Shown one piece after another: positions 7,186 through 15,468 of a stretch of 17,283 bases of DNA. The notes beneath the pieces are model-generated. The model made no database searches and was not told the origin of the DNA. It saw only the letters and a list, made by a program, of their open reading frames with translations. The position numbers and the translations under genes were made by a program. The first letter of the stretch is position 1. Every line of letters begins with the position of its first letter. The stretch comes from JACKJP01 sp050186955 (GTDB lineage: Bacteria > Pseudomonadota > Alphaproteobacteria > Rhizobiales > Tepidamorphaceae), in assembly GCA_050186955.1 (NCBI GenBank), contig JBFWXZ010000054.1:1-17283 (forward strand), given 5' to 3'.

Positions 7186-8055
7186 CTATTTCTTGACGAG
7201 CGCCGTGTAGAGGTCGTCGTCGGAACCGGTCTCGGCCTCGCCGCCCTCGGCGGGCGCGGGGCCTTTAAGCGCCTCCTCCAGCATCGCCGCCATGTCGTCG
7301 ATCTCGGCGGTGCTGGCGGCGGGCTTTTCGGGCTGCGGCGGCGTCAGGCGCGGCTCGACCGGCTCGGCGGGCGCATCGGCCTTCGCCTCGGCCTTGGTGT
7401 CAGCCTTGGGCTCGACCTTGGGTTCCACCCGGGGCTCGGGGGCTTCGCGTGTTTCCTTCGGCGGCGCGGGGCGCACGTCTCCGGAATATTTGGTGCCGGC
7501 GGGCCTCGCCGCATCGGCGGCGACGCCGGCGACGGCTCCCGTCGCGGCGGCGGCGGCGGTCTTGCCCTTCGGCGCGTAGGAGGACAGCGGCCGCATCGGC
7601 TGTCCGGCGGGCGCGGGCTTGGGGGCGGCGCCCGGCGGCGGGGGCATTTCGGCGCGGACCGGCATCGGCCGCGGCTCGGGAGCGTTTTCCGCCTTCGGCG
7701 TCTCCATGCGGGTGAATTCGGGCCTGGGTGGCTCGGCGCGCGGGGCGCTCGCGGGCACGCCGTCGCGCCGGATGCCGGATTCCACGACCACATCGGCCGG
7801 CCCGCCGATGAGGACCAGGTGCTCGACGCTGTCGCGACGGACCAGCACGAGCCGGCGCTTGGGATCGATGGCGGCGACCTCGACGAGGCCGATGCGCGGC
7901 TGGCGCGCCTTCATGCCGGTGCCGCCGGCGCGGCCGGAAATCTTGCGGATGACCCAGGCGGTGAGGGCGATCAGCACCAGCACGATCACGAAGGCGACGA
8001 TCATGCGCGCCGGCACGCCGAGCTCGGTGCCGAAAAGACTGTCGAGGAATTCCAT
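7186..8055 (-). CDS. fliO: Flagellar assembly protein FliO with long disordered tail
   Basis: FliO is a small membrane protein that helps assemble the FliP ring of the export gate. The protein has 289 residues. The N-terminal membrane helix at ~18-36 (MIVAFVIVLVLIALTAWVI) is followed by the cytoplasmic FliO beta domain to about residue 90, with GLVEVAAIDPKRRLVLVRRD and VEHLVLIGGPADVVVESGI, both typical of FliO. About 170 residues rich in Pro, Ala, Glu and Lys follow, with short imperfect repeats (EPKVEPKADTKAEAKADA). The protein ends with a non-repetitive segment carrying DDMAAMLEEALKG and DDLYTALVKK. E. coli FliO is only about 120 residues. The ATG at 8055 has TCCTCC (GGAGGA on the minus strand) 7 bases upstream. 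It faces flgB divergently. Confidence 0.92.
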   Translation of the reverse strand: MEFLDSLFGTELGVPARMIVAFVIVLVLIALTAWVIRKISGRAGGTGMKARQPRIGLVEVAAIDPKRRLVLVRRDSVEHLVLIGGPADVVVESGIRRDGVPASAPRAEPPRPEFTRMETPKAENAPEPRPMPVRAEMPPPPGAAPKPAPAGQPMRPLSSYAPKGKTAAAAATGAVAGVAADAARPAGTKYSGDVRPAPPKETREAPEPRVEPKVEPKADTKAEAKADAPAEPVEPRLTPPQPEKPAASTAEIDDMAAMLEEALKGPAPAEGGEAETGSDDDLYTALVKK

Positions 8056-8137
8056 GGGCCGGTCCTCCGTTGCTCAAGGCGATGTCCAGCCAGCCGCCGC
8101 GTCCGCCAGCTTTCAGTCAAACGCTGCCGACTGCAAG

Positions 8138-8153
8138 GTCAATAAAGGATTAA
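8138..8153 (-). promoter_or_regulatory. Candidate CtrA box facing fliO-fliP
   Basis: Read on the minus strand this is TTAA-tcctta... ending in TTGAC: the spacer is 7 bases and only one base differs from TTAA-N7-TTAAC. The TTGAC half also forms a -35-like TTGACC. The site lies ~83 bases upstream of the fliO start. I see no good -10 at 17 bases, so the exact promoter is uncertain. Confidence 0.45.
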
Positions 8154-8198
8154 TTCCGCCGAAATACGGCGTCGTCCGACGCCCTTGCCACGCCCCGG

Positions 8199-8214
8199 TT
8201 AACGGCCTGTTAAC
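8199..8214 (+). promoter_or_regulatory. Perfect CtrA box upstream of flgB
   Basis: TTAA-cggcctg-TTAAC matches the CtrA consensus exactly. It lies inside a perfect 19-base inverted repeat, GGTTAACGGCCTGTTAACC (8197-8215), so it reads nearly the same on both strands. It starts 78 bases before the flgB ATG. A further TTAAC half-site is at 8244-8248. No convincing -10 hexamer is visible. Confidence 0.6.
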
Positions 8215-8276
8215 CACGAACCCGGCAAAGTTTGCCCACGAGGTTAACGAATTCCCAACCGAGGCGATTCCCACCC

Positions 8277-8702
8277 ATGGCCCTGACCGACCTGCCGATC
8301 TTCGCGGCGCTCCGGGACAAGATGCACTGGCATCAGGCCCGGCAGGCGGTGCTGGCGCAGAACGTCGCCAACGCCGACTCGCCCGGCTACAAGGCCCGCG
8401 ACATCGCCGAGCCGGATTTCGCCTCGATGCTCCCCGGCGCGACCTCGCAGGGATGGATGTCGGGACCGGCGCGGACCGACGCGCGCCATATCGCCGGCTT
8501 CAGCGCGGCTTTCGGCGCTGGCGGGTCTGGCGGAGAGGCCGAGGAGGTCAGCAGCTTCGAGACCACGCCGTCGGGCAATTCGGTGGTGCTCGAGGACGAG
8601 ATGATGAAGGTGGCGCAGAACCAGATGGACTATCAGCTCGCCACCTCGCTCTACACGCGCGGCATCGGCTTGCTGCGCACGGCGATCGGCCGGCGCGGCT
8701 GA
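8277..8702 (+). CDS. flgB: Flagellar basal-body rod protein FlgB
   Basis: FlgB is one of the proximal rod subunits that build the drive shaft through the periplasm. The protein has 141 residues. The conserved N-terminal rod signature is QAVLAQNVANADSPGYKARDI at about residues 21-41. A variable loop follows, with a Gly/Ser-rich patch (FGAGGSGGEAEE). The C-terminal helix is VVLEDEMMKVAQNQMDYQLA. The frame extends upstream to a TTG at 8232, but the ATG at 8277 gives the standard MALTDLPIFAAL start; a modest GAGGCG lies 10 bases upstream. It is the first gene of an operon running flgB-flgC-fliE-fliQ-fliR-flhB, led by the divergent region with candidate CtrA boxes. Confidence 0.95.
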   Translation: MALTDLPIFAALRDKMHWHQARQAVLAQNVANADSPGYKARDIAEPDFASMLPGATSQGWMSGPARTDARHIAGFSAAFGAGGSGGEAEEVSSFETTPSGNSVVLEDEMMKVAQNQMDYQLATSLYTRGIGLLRTAIGRRG

Positions 8703-8722
8703 TCGGTCAGGAGGCGTTCGCG

Positions 8723-9133
8723 ATGGATTTCCTGCGCAGCATCATGGTGGCGGCGAGCGGCCTGCGGGCCCAGAACGCGCGCATGCAGATCATCTCCGAG
8801 AACATCGCCAACGCCGACTCGACGGCGACGACGCCGGGCGGCGATCCCTATCGCCGCAAGGTGGCGACCTTCCGCAGCGAATACGACCGCGCGCTCGGCG
8901 CCGAGGTCGTGGCGCCCGGCAAGGTGGGCCGCGACAGCTCGGATTTCGCCGTGCGCTACGATCCCGGCCATCCCGCGGCGGACGAGAAGGGCTACGTCAA
9001 GCTGCCCAACGTCAACTCGCTGGTCGAGACGATGGACATGCGCGAGGCGCAGCGAAGCTACGAGGCGAACCTGAACGTCATCAGCGCGACGCGGCGGATG
9101 GTGCTGCGCACGCTCGACATTCTGCGCGCCTGA
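8723..9133 (+). CDS. flgC: Flagellar basal-body rod protein FlgC
   Basis: FlgC is a proximal rod subunit that stacks with FlgB and FlgF. The protein has 136 residues. The N-terminal helix MDFLRSIMVAASGLRAQ leads into the rod signature IISENIANADST, followed by PGGDPYRRK. The C-terminal block VKLPNVNSLVETMDMREAQR and a final helix (ANLNVISATRRMVLRTLDIL) are standard for FlgC. The frame is open far upstream, but the ATG at 8723 has AGGAGG (8709-8714) 8 bases before it and begins the conserved domain. It lies 20 bases after flgB and 28 bases before fliE. Confidence 0.96.
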   Translation: MDFLRSIMVAASGLRAQNARMQIISENIANADSTATTPGGDPYRRKVATFRSEYDRALGAEVVAPGKVGRDSSDFAVRYDPGHPAADEKGYVKLPNVNSLVETMDMREAQRSYEANLNVISATRRMVLRTLDILRA

Positions 9134-9161
9134 ACGGGACTGACGGGGAGGGGGCAACGAC

Positions 9162-9464
9162 ATGACACCGGTGCAGGCGGCACGCGCCTATCAGATAGCC
9201 AGCCAGACGGCGATGCCGAAGGCGGCGGAAAAACCGGCAGCCGAATCGGCGGATTTCGGCAAGATGGTCTCCGACATGATCGGCAATGTCGCCGATTCGG
9301 GGCACGCCGCCGACAAGGCGGCGAGCCAGGCGGTCGCCGGCAAGGCCGACCTCGTCGACGTGGTCACGGCGATCAGCGAGACAGAGCTCGCCTTCGAGAC
9401 GCTGGTCAGCGTCCGCGACCGGGTGATCTCGGCCTACGAGGAAATAATGCGCATGCCGATCTGA
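9162..9464 (+). CDS. fliE: Flagellar hook-basal body protein FliE
   Basis: FliE is the adaptor that joins the export gate and MS ring to the proximal rod. The protein has 100 residues, the usual family length. A variable Ala-rich N-terminus is followed by FGKMVSDMIGNVADSGHAAD and then the conserved C-terminal part with DLVDVVTAISETELAFETL and VRDRVISAYEEIMRMPI. The ATG at 9162 is preceded by a GGGAGGGGG purine run. It keeps the gene order flgB-flgC-fliE common in alphaproteobacteria. Confidence 0.95.
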   Translation: MTPVQAARAYQIASQTAMPKAAEKPAAESADFGKMVSDMIGNVADSGHAADKAASQAVAGKADLVDVVTAISETELAFETLVSVRDRVISAYEEIMRMPI

Positions 9465-9496
9465 CGGCTGCGGCGACAACGGGGAGAATTGCAGGC

Positions 9497-9760
9497 ATGG
9501 ACGGCGCAACGGTTCTCGACCTCGCCCGCGACGGCGTATGGACCCTGATCATCGTCTCGACGCCGATCATGATGGTCGGGCTGGTCGTCGGCGTCGCCAT
9601 CGCGCTGGTCCAGGCGCTCACCCAGATCCAGGAGATGACGCTGGTCTTCGTGCCGAAGATCATCGCCATCTTCATCTCGATGGTGCTGTTGCTGCCGTTC
9701 ATGGGACAGGCGCTCGGCGGCTATATGAACCGCGTGGTGGAACACATCGTCGCCGGTTGA
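9497..9760 (+). CDS. fliQ: Flagellar export gate protein FliQ
   Basis: FliQ contributes four copies to the FliP5-FliQ4-FliR1 export channel. The protein has 87 residues with two membrane helices at about 15-38 (WTLIIVSTPIMMVGLVVGVA) and 50-73. The conserved connecting loop ALTQIQEMTLVFVPKI lies between them. The length matches the family. The ATG at 9497 follows a GGGGAGA ribosome site at 11-12 bases. fliR begins 6 bases after its stop, so the two are almost certainly co-translated. Confidence 0.96.
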   Translation: MDGATVLDLARDGVWTLIIVSTPIMMVGLVVGVAIALVQALTQIQEMTLVFVPKIIAIFISMVLLLPFMGQALGGYMNRVVEHIVAG

Positions 9761-9766
9761 CGGGTC

Positions 9767-10531
9767 ATGACCATCACCCTGCTGCCCGACATCGCCTTCG
9801 CCTTCATGCTGATCTTCGCGCGCCTCGGCTCGATGATCATGCTGATGCCGGCGGTCGGCGACCGCGCGGTGCCGGTCAGGATCCGCCTCGTCTTCGCGCT
9901 GGCGATGACGCTCGTCTTCTATCCGCTGATCCAGCCGACGCTGCCGGCGGTGCCGCAGAACCTGCCGGCGATGGCGACGGTCTTCGGCTCGGAGCTCATC
10001 GTCGGCCTGTTCATCGGCATCGCCATCCGCATGATCCTGGTGGCGCTGACGGTCGCCGGCACCACCATCGCCTTCCAGATGGGCCTCGGCTTCGCCAACG
10101 GCATCGACCCGACCCAGGAGGGCGGGCAGGGAGCGGTGATCGGCACCTTCCTGTCGCTGCTCGGGCTGACGCTGATCCTCGCCACCGACCTCCACCACGT
10201 CTTCATCGCGGCGCTGGGCGACAGCTACCGCATGATCCCCGCCGGCACGCTGTTCTCGGCCGGCGACATGGCGCGCACGGCGATGATGATGTTCGCCGAT
10301 GCATTCCGTCTCGGCATCCAGATGTCGGCGCCCTTCATCGCCTTCGGCCTGCTGTTCTATCTCGGCCTCGGCATTCTTTCCCGCCTGATGCCGCAGCTTC
10401 AGGTCTTCTTCATCGCCATGCCGCTCAACATCACGCTCGGCTTCATCATGCTGGCGATCCTGATCGTGTCGCTGATGGGCTGGTACCTCGATCACGTCGG
10501 ACAGGCCATCGCGCCGTTCGTCGCCGGCTAG
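9767..10531 (+). CDS. fliR: Flagellar export gate protein FliR
   Basis: FliR is the single-copy subunit of the export gate core and resembles a FliP-FliQ fusion. The protein has 254 residues, almost wholly hydrophobic, with about six membrane segments. Family blocks include FARLGSMIMLMPAVGDRAVP near the N-terminus, GLFIGIAIRMILVALTVAGT, then FQMGLGFANGIDPT, LHHVFIAALGDSYRMIPAG and FLGLGILSRLMPQLQVFFIA-like text (YLGLGILSRLMPQLQVFFIA) before IMLAILIVSLMGWYL. It has no strong ribosome site of its own, which agrees with coupling to fliQ 6 bases upstream. Confidence 0.95.
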   Translation: MTITLLPDIAFAFMLIFARLGSMIMLMPAVGDRAVPVRIRLVFALAMTLVFYPLIQPTLPAVPQNLPAMATVFGSELIVGLFIGIAIRMILVALTVAGTTIAFQMGLGFANGIDPTQEGGQGAVIGTFLSLLGLTLILATDLHHVFIAALGDSYRMIPAGTLFSAGDMARTAMMMFADAFRLGIQMSAPFIAFGLLFYLGLGILSRLMPQLQVFFIAMPLNITLGFIMLAILIVSLMGWYLDHVGQAIAPFVAG

Positions 10532-10541
10532 GAGACGGTGA

Positions 10542-11627
10542 ATGGCCGACGAACCCGACGAATCTGAAAAAACAGAAGAACCCTCCCAACGAAAACTCGA
10601 CGAGGCGCTCAAGAAGGGCGACGTCGCCAAGAGCCAGGAGGTCTCGACCTGGTTCGTGCTGGCCGCCGCCACGCTGGTGCTGTTCGGCTTCTCGCAGGGG
10701 CTCGGCAACGACCTGACGCGGCTGCTCAAGGGGCTGCTGGTGAACGCCTGGCAGGTCCAGGTGGACGCCGGCGGGCTGATGGCGCTGGCCAAGACGCTGT
10801 CGCTCGGCGTCGGGCTGGCCGTCGCCATCCCGGTGATCGTGCTGATGGTCGCCGGCGTCGCCGGCCACGTCGTGCAGCACCGGCCGCTGCTGTCGCTGGA
10901 GCCGGTCAAGCCGAAGCTGTCGAAGATCTCGCCGGCGGCCGGCTTCAAGCGGCTGTTCTCCTCGCAGAGCCTGATGAACTTCGCCAAGGGCATCGCCAAG
11001 ATCGTCATCATCAGCGCGGTGATGTTCCTGATCGTATGGCCGGAGCGCGACCGGCTCGACGCGCTGATCAGCACCGACGTCGCCTCGCTGCTCGACGTGG
11101 TCGCGGCGATGGCGCTGAAGCTGATGGGCGGCTCGGTGATCGTGCTCGCCATCGTCGCCGGCCTCGATTTCCTCTACCAGCGGCAGGTCTGGCTGAAGAA
11201 GCAGCGGATGACGGTCAAGGAGGTGCGCGACGAGTTCAAGCAGATGGAAGGCGACCCGACCGTCAAGGGCAAGCTGCGGCAGATCCGCATGGAGCGCGGC
11301 CGCAAGCGGATGATGGCCAACGTGCCGAAGGCCTCGGTCATCATCACCAACCCGACCCATTTCGCCGTCGCTCTGCGATACGAGAACGGGATGTCGGCGC
11401 CGGTGTGCCTGGCCAAGGGCACCGACCGGATCGCGCTGAAGATCCGCGAGATCGCCGGCGAGCACAACGTGCCGATCGTCGAGAACCCACCGCTGGCCCG
11501 CGCCCTGCACGCCAGCGTCGAGGTCGATTCCGAAATCCCCGTCGACCACTACAAGGCGGTCGCCGAGGTCATCGGCTACGTCATGCGGCTGAAGAAAGGG
11601 CGCTGGCAAAACCCGCCCCGGCATTGA
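10542..11627 (+). CDS. flhB: Flagellar export substrate-switch protein FlhB
   Basis: FlhB surrounds the export gate and switches secretion from rod and hook subunits to filament subunits after cleaving itself. The protein has 361 residues: an N-terminal amphipathic segment (SEKTEEPSQRKLDEALKKGD), four membrane helices at about 35-210, and the cytoplasmic domain with the autocleavage motif NPTH at residues 270-273 (N270 is the cleaved residue). IRRIREIAGEHNVP-like text (IREIAGEHNVPIVENPPLAR) follows and is typical. An AGGAG sits just upstream of the ATG. The first 20 codons are unusually A-rich. It is the last flagellar gene of the operon; cckA follows after 72 bases. Confidence 0.96.
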   Translation: MADEPDESEKTEEPSQRKLDEALKKGDVAKSQEVSTWFVLAAATLVLFGFSQGLGNDLTRLLKGLLVNAWQVQVDAGGLMALAKTLSLGVGLAVAIPVIVLMVAGVAGHVVQHRPLLSLEPVKPKLSKISPAAGFKRLFSSQSLMNFAKGIAKIVIISAVMFLIVWPERDRLDALISTDVASLLDVVAAMALKLMGGSVIVLAIVAGLDFLYQRQVWLKKQRMTVKEVRDEFKQMEGDPTVKGKLRQIRMERGRKRMMANVPKASVIITNPTHFAVALRYENGMSAPVCLAKGTDRIALKIREIAGEHNVPIVENPPLARALHASVEVDSEIPVDHYKAVAEVIGYVMRLKKGRWQNPPRH

Positions 11628-11699
11628 TATGTCTTGAGGCGGGATTCGGCTGCCTTTGCGCGCGGCCGGGCGGACGGTGACGGAAAGAAACCGGCGAGC
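11628..11699 (+). other. Short flhB-cckA spacer
   Basis: These 72 bases hold no terminator-like hairpin with a T-run, so read-through from the flagellar operon into cckA is possible. A GANTC site (GATTC) lies at 11643-11647. The frame of cckA extends back to a TTG at 11634, without support as a start. Confidence 0.4.
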
Positions 11700-14204
11700 A
11701 TGAGCGACAGCCAGCCACAGGTCCGCAGCGGCGGCATCAGCCGCGTCATCTTGCTGGCGCTGCTGCTGATCGGCTATTGCGCCTTCGTGATCTACCAGCC
11801 GCCCGGCGAGGGGCGTCCCTATGTGCTGGGCGCGGTGGCCTTTCTCGGCGTCGTCGGCATCTTCTCGCTGTTCGCCATGGCGCTCGGCTTCCTGAACTTC
11901 GCGCCGTCCGAGGAAACCGGCGGCGGCCTCGAGGGGCGGCTGCTGGCGTCGGCGCCGGACGGCCATCTGGTGACCGACAGGCTCGGCCGCGTGCTCTACG
12001 CCAACGCCGCCTATGCGGCGCTGACGGGGGCCGGCGAGGGCGAGAAGGCGAAATCGCTGGAGCACTATTTCGCCGGCGATCCGGCGGCGTCGGAGGCGGT
12101 GCACCGGCTGATCAAGGCGGCGGGCGAGGGGCGCGGCGGCTTCGAGGATCTGCGGCTCGGCGGCGGCCAGGAGGACGATGCGCGCTGGCTGCGGGTCGAG
12201 GTGCGGCCGCTCGGCGACGGCAAGGGCGAGCGCACGGGGGCCCGCATGGCCTGGCGCGTCGCCGACATAAGCCGCGACCGCGAGCGGCACGAATTCGCCT
12301 TCCAGGAGCTGCAGGACGCCATCGACTTCCTCGACCATGCGCCGGCGGGCTTCTTCTCGGCCGGCCCGGACGGGCGGATCAAGTATCTCAACGCCACGCT
12401 CGCCGGCTGGCTCGGCCGCGACATCGCCGATTTCGGCAATGGCGAGCTCACGCTTTCCGACCTCATCGCCGGCGAGGGCGCGGCGCTGATCGAGCATATG
12501 ACGCCGGCGGCGGGGCAGGTTGCGGTGGAGCGCTTCGACGTCGACCTCAGGACGGTGGACGGGCGCACGCTGCCGGCTGAGCTGATCCACAAGGTGGCGT
12601 TCTCCGCCGACGGCACCGCCGGGCAGTCGCGCACGCTGGTGCTCGACCGCAGCGGGCGGGCCGGCGACACCGGCGACGGCGCGGATTCGCTGCGGGCGGC
12701 GGAGGTGCGCTTCGCGCGCTTCTTCAACAACGCGCCGCTGGCCATCGCGACGGTCAACGCCGACGGCCAGGTGGGGCGCACCAACGCGACCTTCGCGCGG
12801 CTGTTCGGCAGCGAGGGCGTGCGCCCCGGCAAGGCGCGCTCGATCGCCGACGTGGTGGCCGAGAAGGACCGGGCTGCGATCACCGCGCTGGTCGCGGCGG
12901 CGGCGCAGGGCAAGGCCGACATGCCGCCGGCCGATTTCGCGCTGATGCACGGCGAGGGGCGCTCGGCGCGCTTCTACGTGTCGCCGGTCTCCGACGGCGA
13001 CGGCGAGGCGGCGATCTTCTACGCCATCGACATCTCCGACCAGAAGGCGCTGGAGGCGCAGTTCGCGCAGAGCCAGAAGATGCAGGCGGTGGGGCAGCTC
13101 GCCGGCGGCATCGCGCATGACTTCAACAACGTGCTGACCGCCATCATCGGCTTCTCCGACCTGCTGCTGGCCAACCACCGGCCGACCGACCCGTCCTTCG
13201 ACGACATCATGAACATCAAGCAGAACGCCAACCGGGCCGCCGGCCTGGTGCGCCAGCTGCTCGCCTTCTCGCGCCGCCAGACGCTGCGCCCGCAGGTGCT
13301 GAGGCTCTATTCGGTGATGTCGGAGCTCTCCGTCCTGCTGGGGCGGCTGCTCGGCGAGAAGGTCGACCTGAAGCTGCTGCCGGCGAAGAATCTGTGGCTG
13401 GTCAAGGCCGACCACAACCAGTTCGAGCAGGTTGTGATGAACCTCGCTGTCAACGCCCGCGACGCGATGCCCGACGGCGGCACGGTGACGATCCGCCTCG
13501 CCAACGTGCCGGCGGCGGAGGCGGCGACGCTCGGCCGCAAGGAGATGCCGGCGGAGGACTTCGTCTGCGTCGAGATCGCCGATACCGGCACCGGCATGAG
13601 CGCCGAGACGATGGAGAAGATCTTCGACCCGTTCTTCACCACCAAGGAGATCGGCAAGGGCACGGGGCTCGGGCTCTCCACCGTCTACGGCATCGTCAAG
13701 CAGACGGGCGGTTTCATCTATCCCGAATCGGCGCCGGGCGAGGGCACGACGTTCCGCATCTATCTGCCGCGCCACATTCCCGCGGAATCAGAAGTCGAGG
13801 CGCCGGCGGCCGCCAAGGCGCCGGCCCGCGACCTCACCGGCGAGGGCACCATCCTGCTGGTCGAGGACGAGGACGCGGTGCGCGCCTTCGCCGGGCGGGC
13901 GCTGGCGGCGCGCGGCTACACCGTGCTCGAGGCCTCGACCGGCGCGCAGGCGCTGGAGATCATGGAGGAGCAGGGCGACAGCATCGATCTCGTCGTCTCC
14001 GACGTGATCATGCCGGAAATGGACGGGCCGACGCTGGTCGGCGAGTTGCGCAAGGCGCGGCCCGACCTCCGCGTGGTCTTCGTCTCCGGCTATGCCGAGG
14101 ACGATTTCGCCCGCAACCTGGCGGAGAACGAGCAGTTCCTCTTCCTGCCCAAGCCGTTCTCCCTGAAGCAGCTCGCCGAGACCGTGAAGCAGGCGCTGGA
14201 ATAA
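11700..14204 (+). CDS. cckA: Cell-cycle hybrid histidine kinase CckA
   Basis: CckA is the membrane kinase/phosphatase that feeds phosphate through ChpT to CtrA and CpdR, controlling the cell cycle and flagellar genes. The protein has 834 residues. Two membrane helices lie at ~13-32 and 41-65. Three PAS-like regions follow at about 80-195, 200-320 and 332-445. The dimerisation domain has AQSQKMQAVGQLAGGIAHDF with phospho-acceptor His473. The ATPase domain shows the N box Asn585, D-T-G-T-G-M from Asp628, and GKGTGLGLS (first Gly 652). The C-terminal receiver has phospho-acceptor Asp768 (SDVIMPEMDG) and Lys818 (LPKPF). The sequence and placement beside flhB support CckA over a generic hybrid kinase. 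Caulobacter CckA is about 690 residues with two PAS domains, so this one is longer. ATG 11700 gives the usual short cytoplasmic start. Confidence 0.92.
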   Translation: MSDSQPQVRSGGISRVILLALLLIGYCAFVIYQPPGEGRPYVLGAVAFLGVVGIFSLFAMALGFLNFAPSEETGGGLEGRLLASAPDGHLVTDRLGRVLYANAAYAALTGAGEGEKAKSLEHYFAGDPAASEAVHRLIKAAGEGRGGFEDLRLGGGQEDDARWLRVEVRPLGDGKGERTGARMAWRVADISRDRERHEFAFQELQDAIDFLDHAPAGFFSAGPDGRIKYLNATLAGWLGRDIADFGNGELTLSDLIAGEGAALIEHMTPAAGQVAVERFDVDLRTVDGRTLPAELIHKVAFSADGTAGQSRTLVLDRSGRAGDTGDGADSLRAAEVRFARFFNNAPLAIATVNADGQVGRTNATFARLFGSEGVRPGKARSIADVVAEKDRAAITALVAAAAQGKADMPPADFALMHGEGRSARFYVSPVSDGDGEAAIFYAIDISDQKALEAQFAQSQKMQAVGQLAGGIAHDFNNVLTAIIGFSDLLLANHRPTDPSFDDIMNIKQNANRAAGLVRQLLAFSRRQTLRPQVLRLYSVMSELSVLLGRLLGEKVDLKLLPAKNLWLVKADHNQFEQVVMNLAVNARDAMPDGGTVTIRLANVPAAEAATLGRKEMPAEDFVCVEIADTGTGMSAETMEKIFDPFFTTKEIGKGTGLGLSTVYGIVKQTGGFIYPESAPGEGTTFRIYLPRHIPAESEVEAPAAAKAPARDLTGEGTILLVEDEDAVRAFAGRALAARGYTVLEASTGAQALEIMEEQGDSIDLVVSDVIMPEMDGPTLVGELRKARPDLRVVFVSGYAEDDFARNLAENEQFLFLPKPFSLKQLAETVKQALE

Positions 14205-14218
14205 TCCTGAACCCATTC

Positions 14219-14233
14219 GTTCACGTCTTGTTC
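14219..14233 (+). promoter_or_regulatory. LexA (SOS) box of recA
   Basis: GTTC-acgtctt-GTTC is an exact match to the alphaproteobacterial LexA operator GTTC-N7-GTTC. It lies 126 bases before the recA start codon. Its right half overlaps the candidate -35 (TTGTTC), so LexA binding would block the promoter. Confidence 0.85.
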
Positions 14234-14256
14234 ACTTGGAACATTTAGTGTACATC
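14228..14256 (+). promoter_or_regulatory. Candidate recA promoter
   Basis: TTGTTC at 14228-14233 and TACATC at 14251-14256 are separated by 17 bases, a standard sigma-70 spacing. The -35 shares bases with the LexA box. The implied leader to the ATG is about 95 bases. The hexamers match the consensus only partly. Confidence 0.45.
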
Positions 14257-14358
14257 CAATCCCTCGGCTGCGTCGGCGACGGTTTCGCAGACGCCCGGCG
14301 GAAGGGCAGCGGCGGTTGGCGCGGGGCTGCCGGGTGTGGGATAAGAAAGGCGAGAATC

Positions 14359-15468
<1,110 letters not shown>

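Noticed and set aside
8224..8236. GGCAAAGTTTGCC upstream of flgB as a sigma-54 (-24/-12) promoter
   Set aside because: The GG and GC elements are 8 bases apart, not 10, and the TGGC context is missing. It is better seen as a small palindrome of unknown meaning.
10446..13775. Long minus-strand open frame opposite flhB and cckA
   Set aside because: Low-complexity Arg/His/Leu/Asp-rich text, antisense to two confidently identified genes; a GC-codon artefact.
14236..14358. N-terminal extension of recA from TTG 14236
   Set aside because: It would place the start inside the operator/promoter region, and the family N-terminus begins at ATG 14359.
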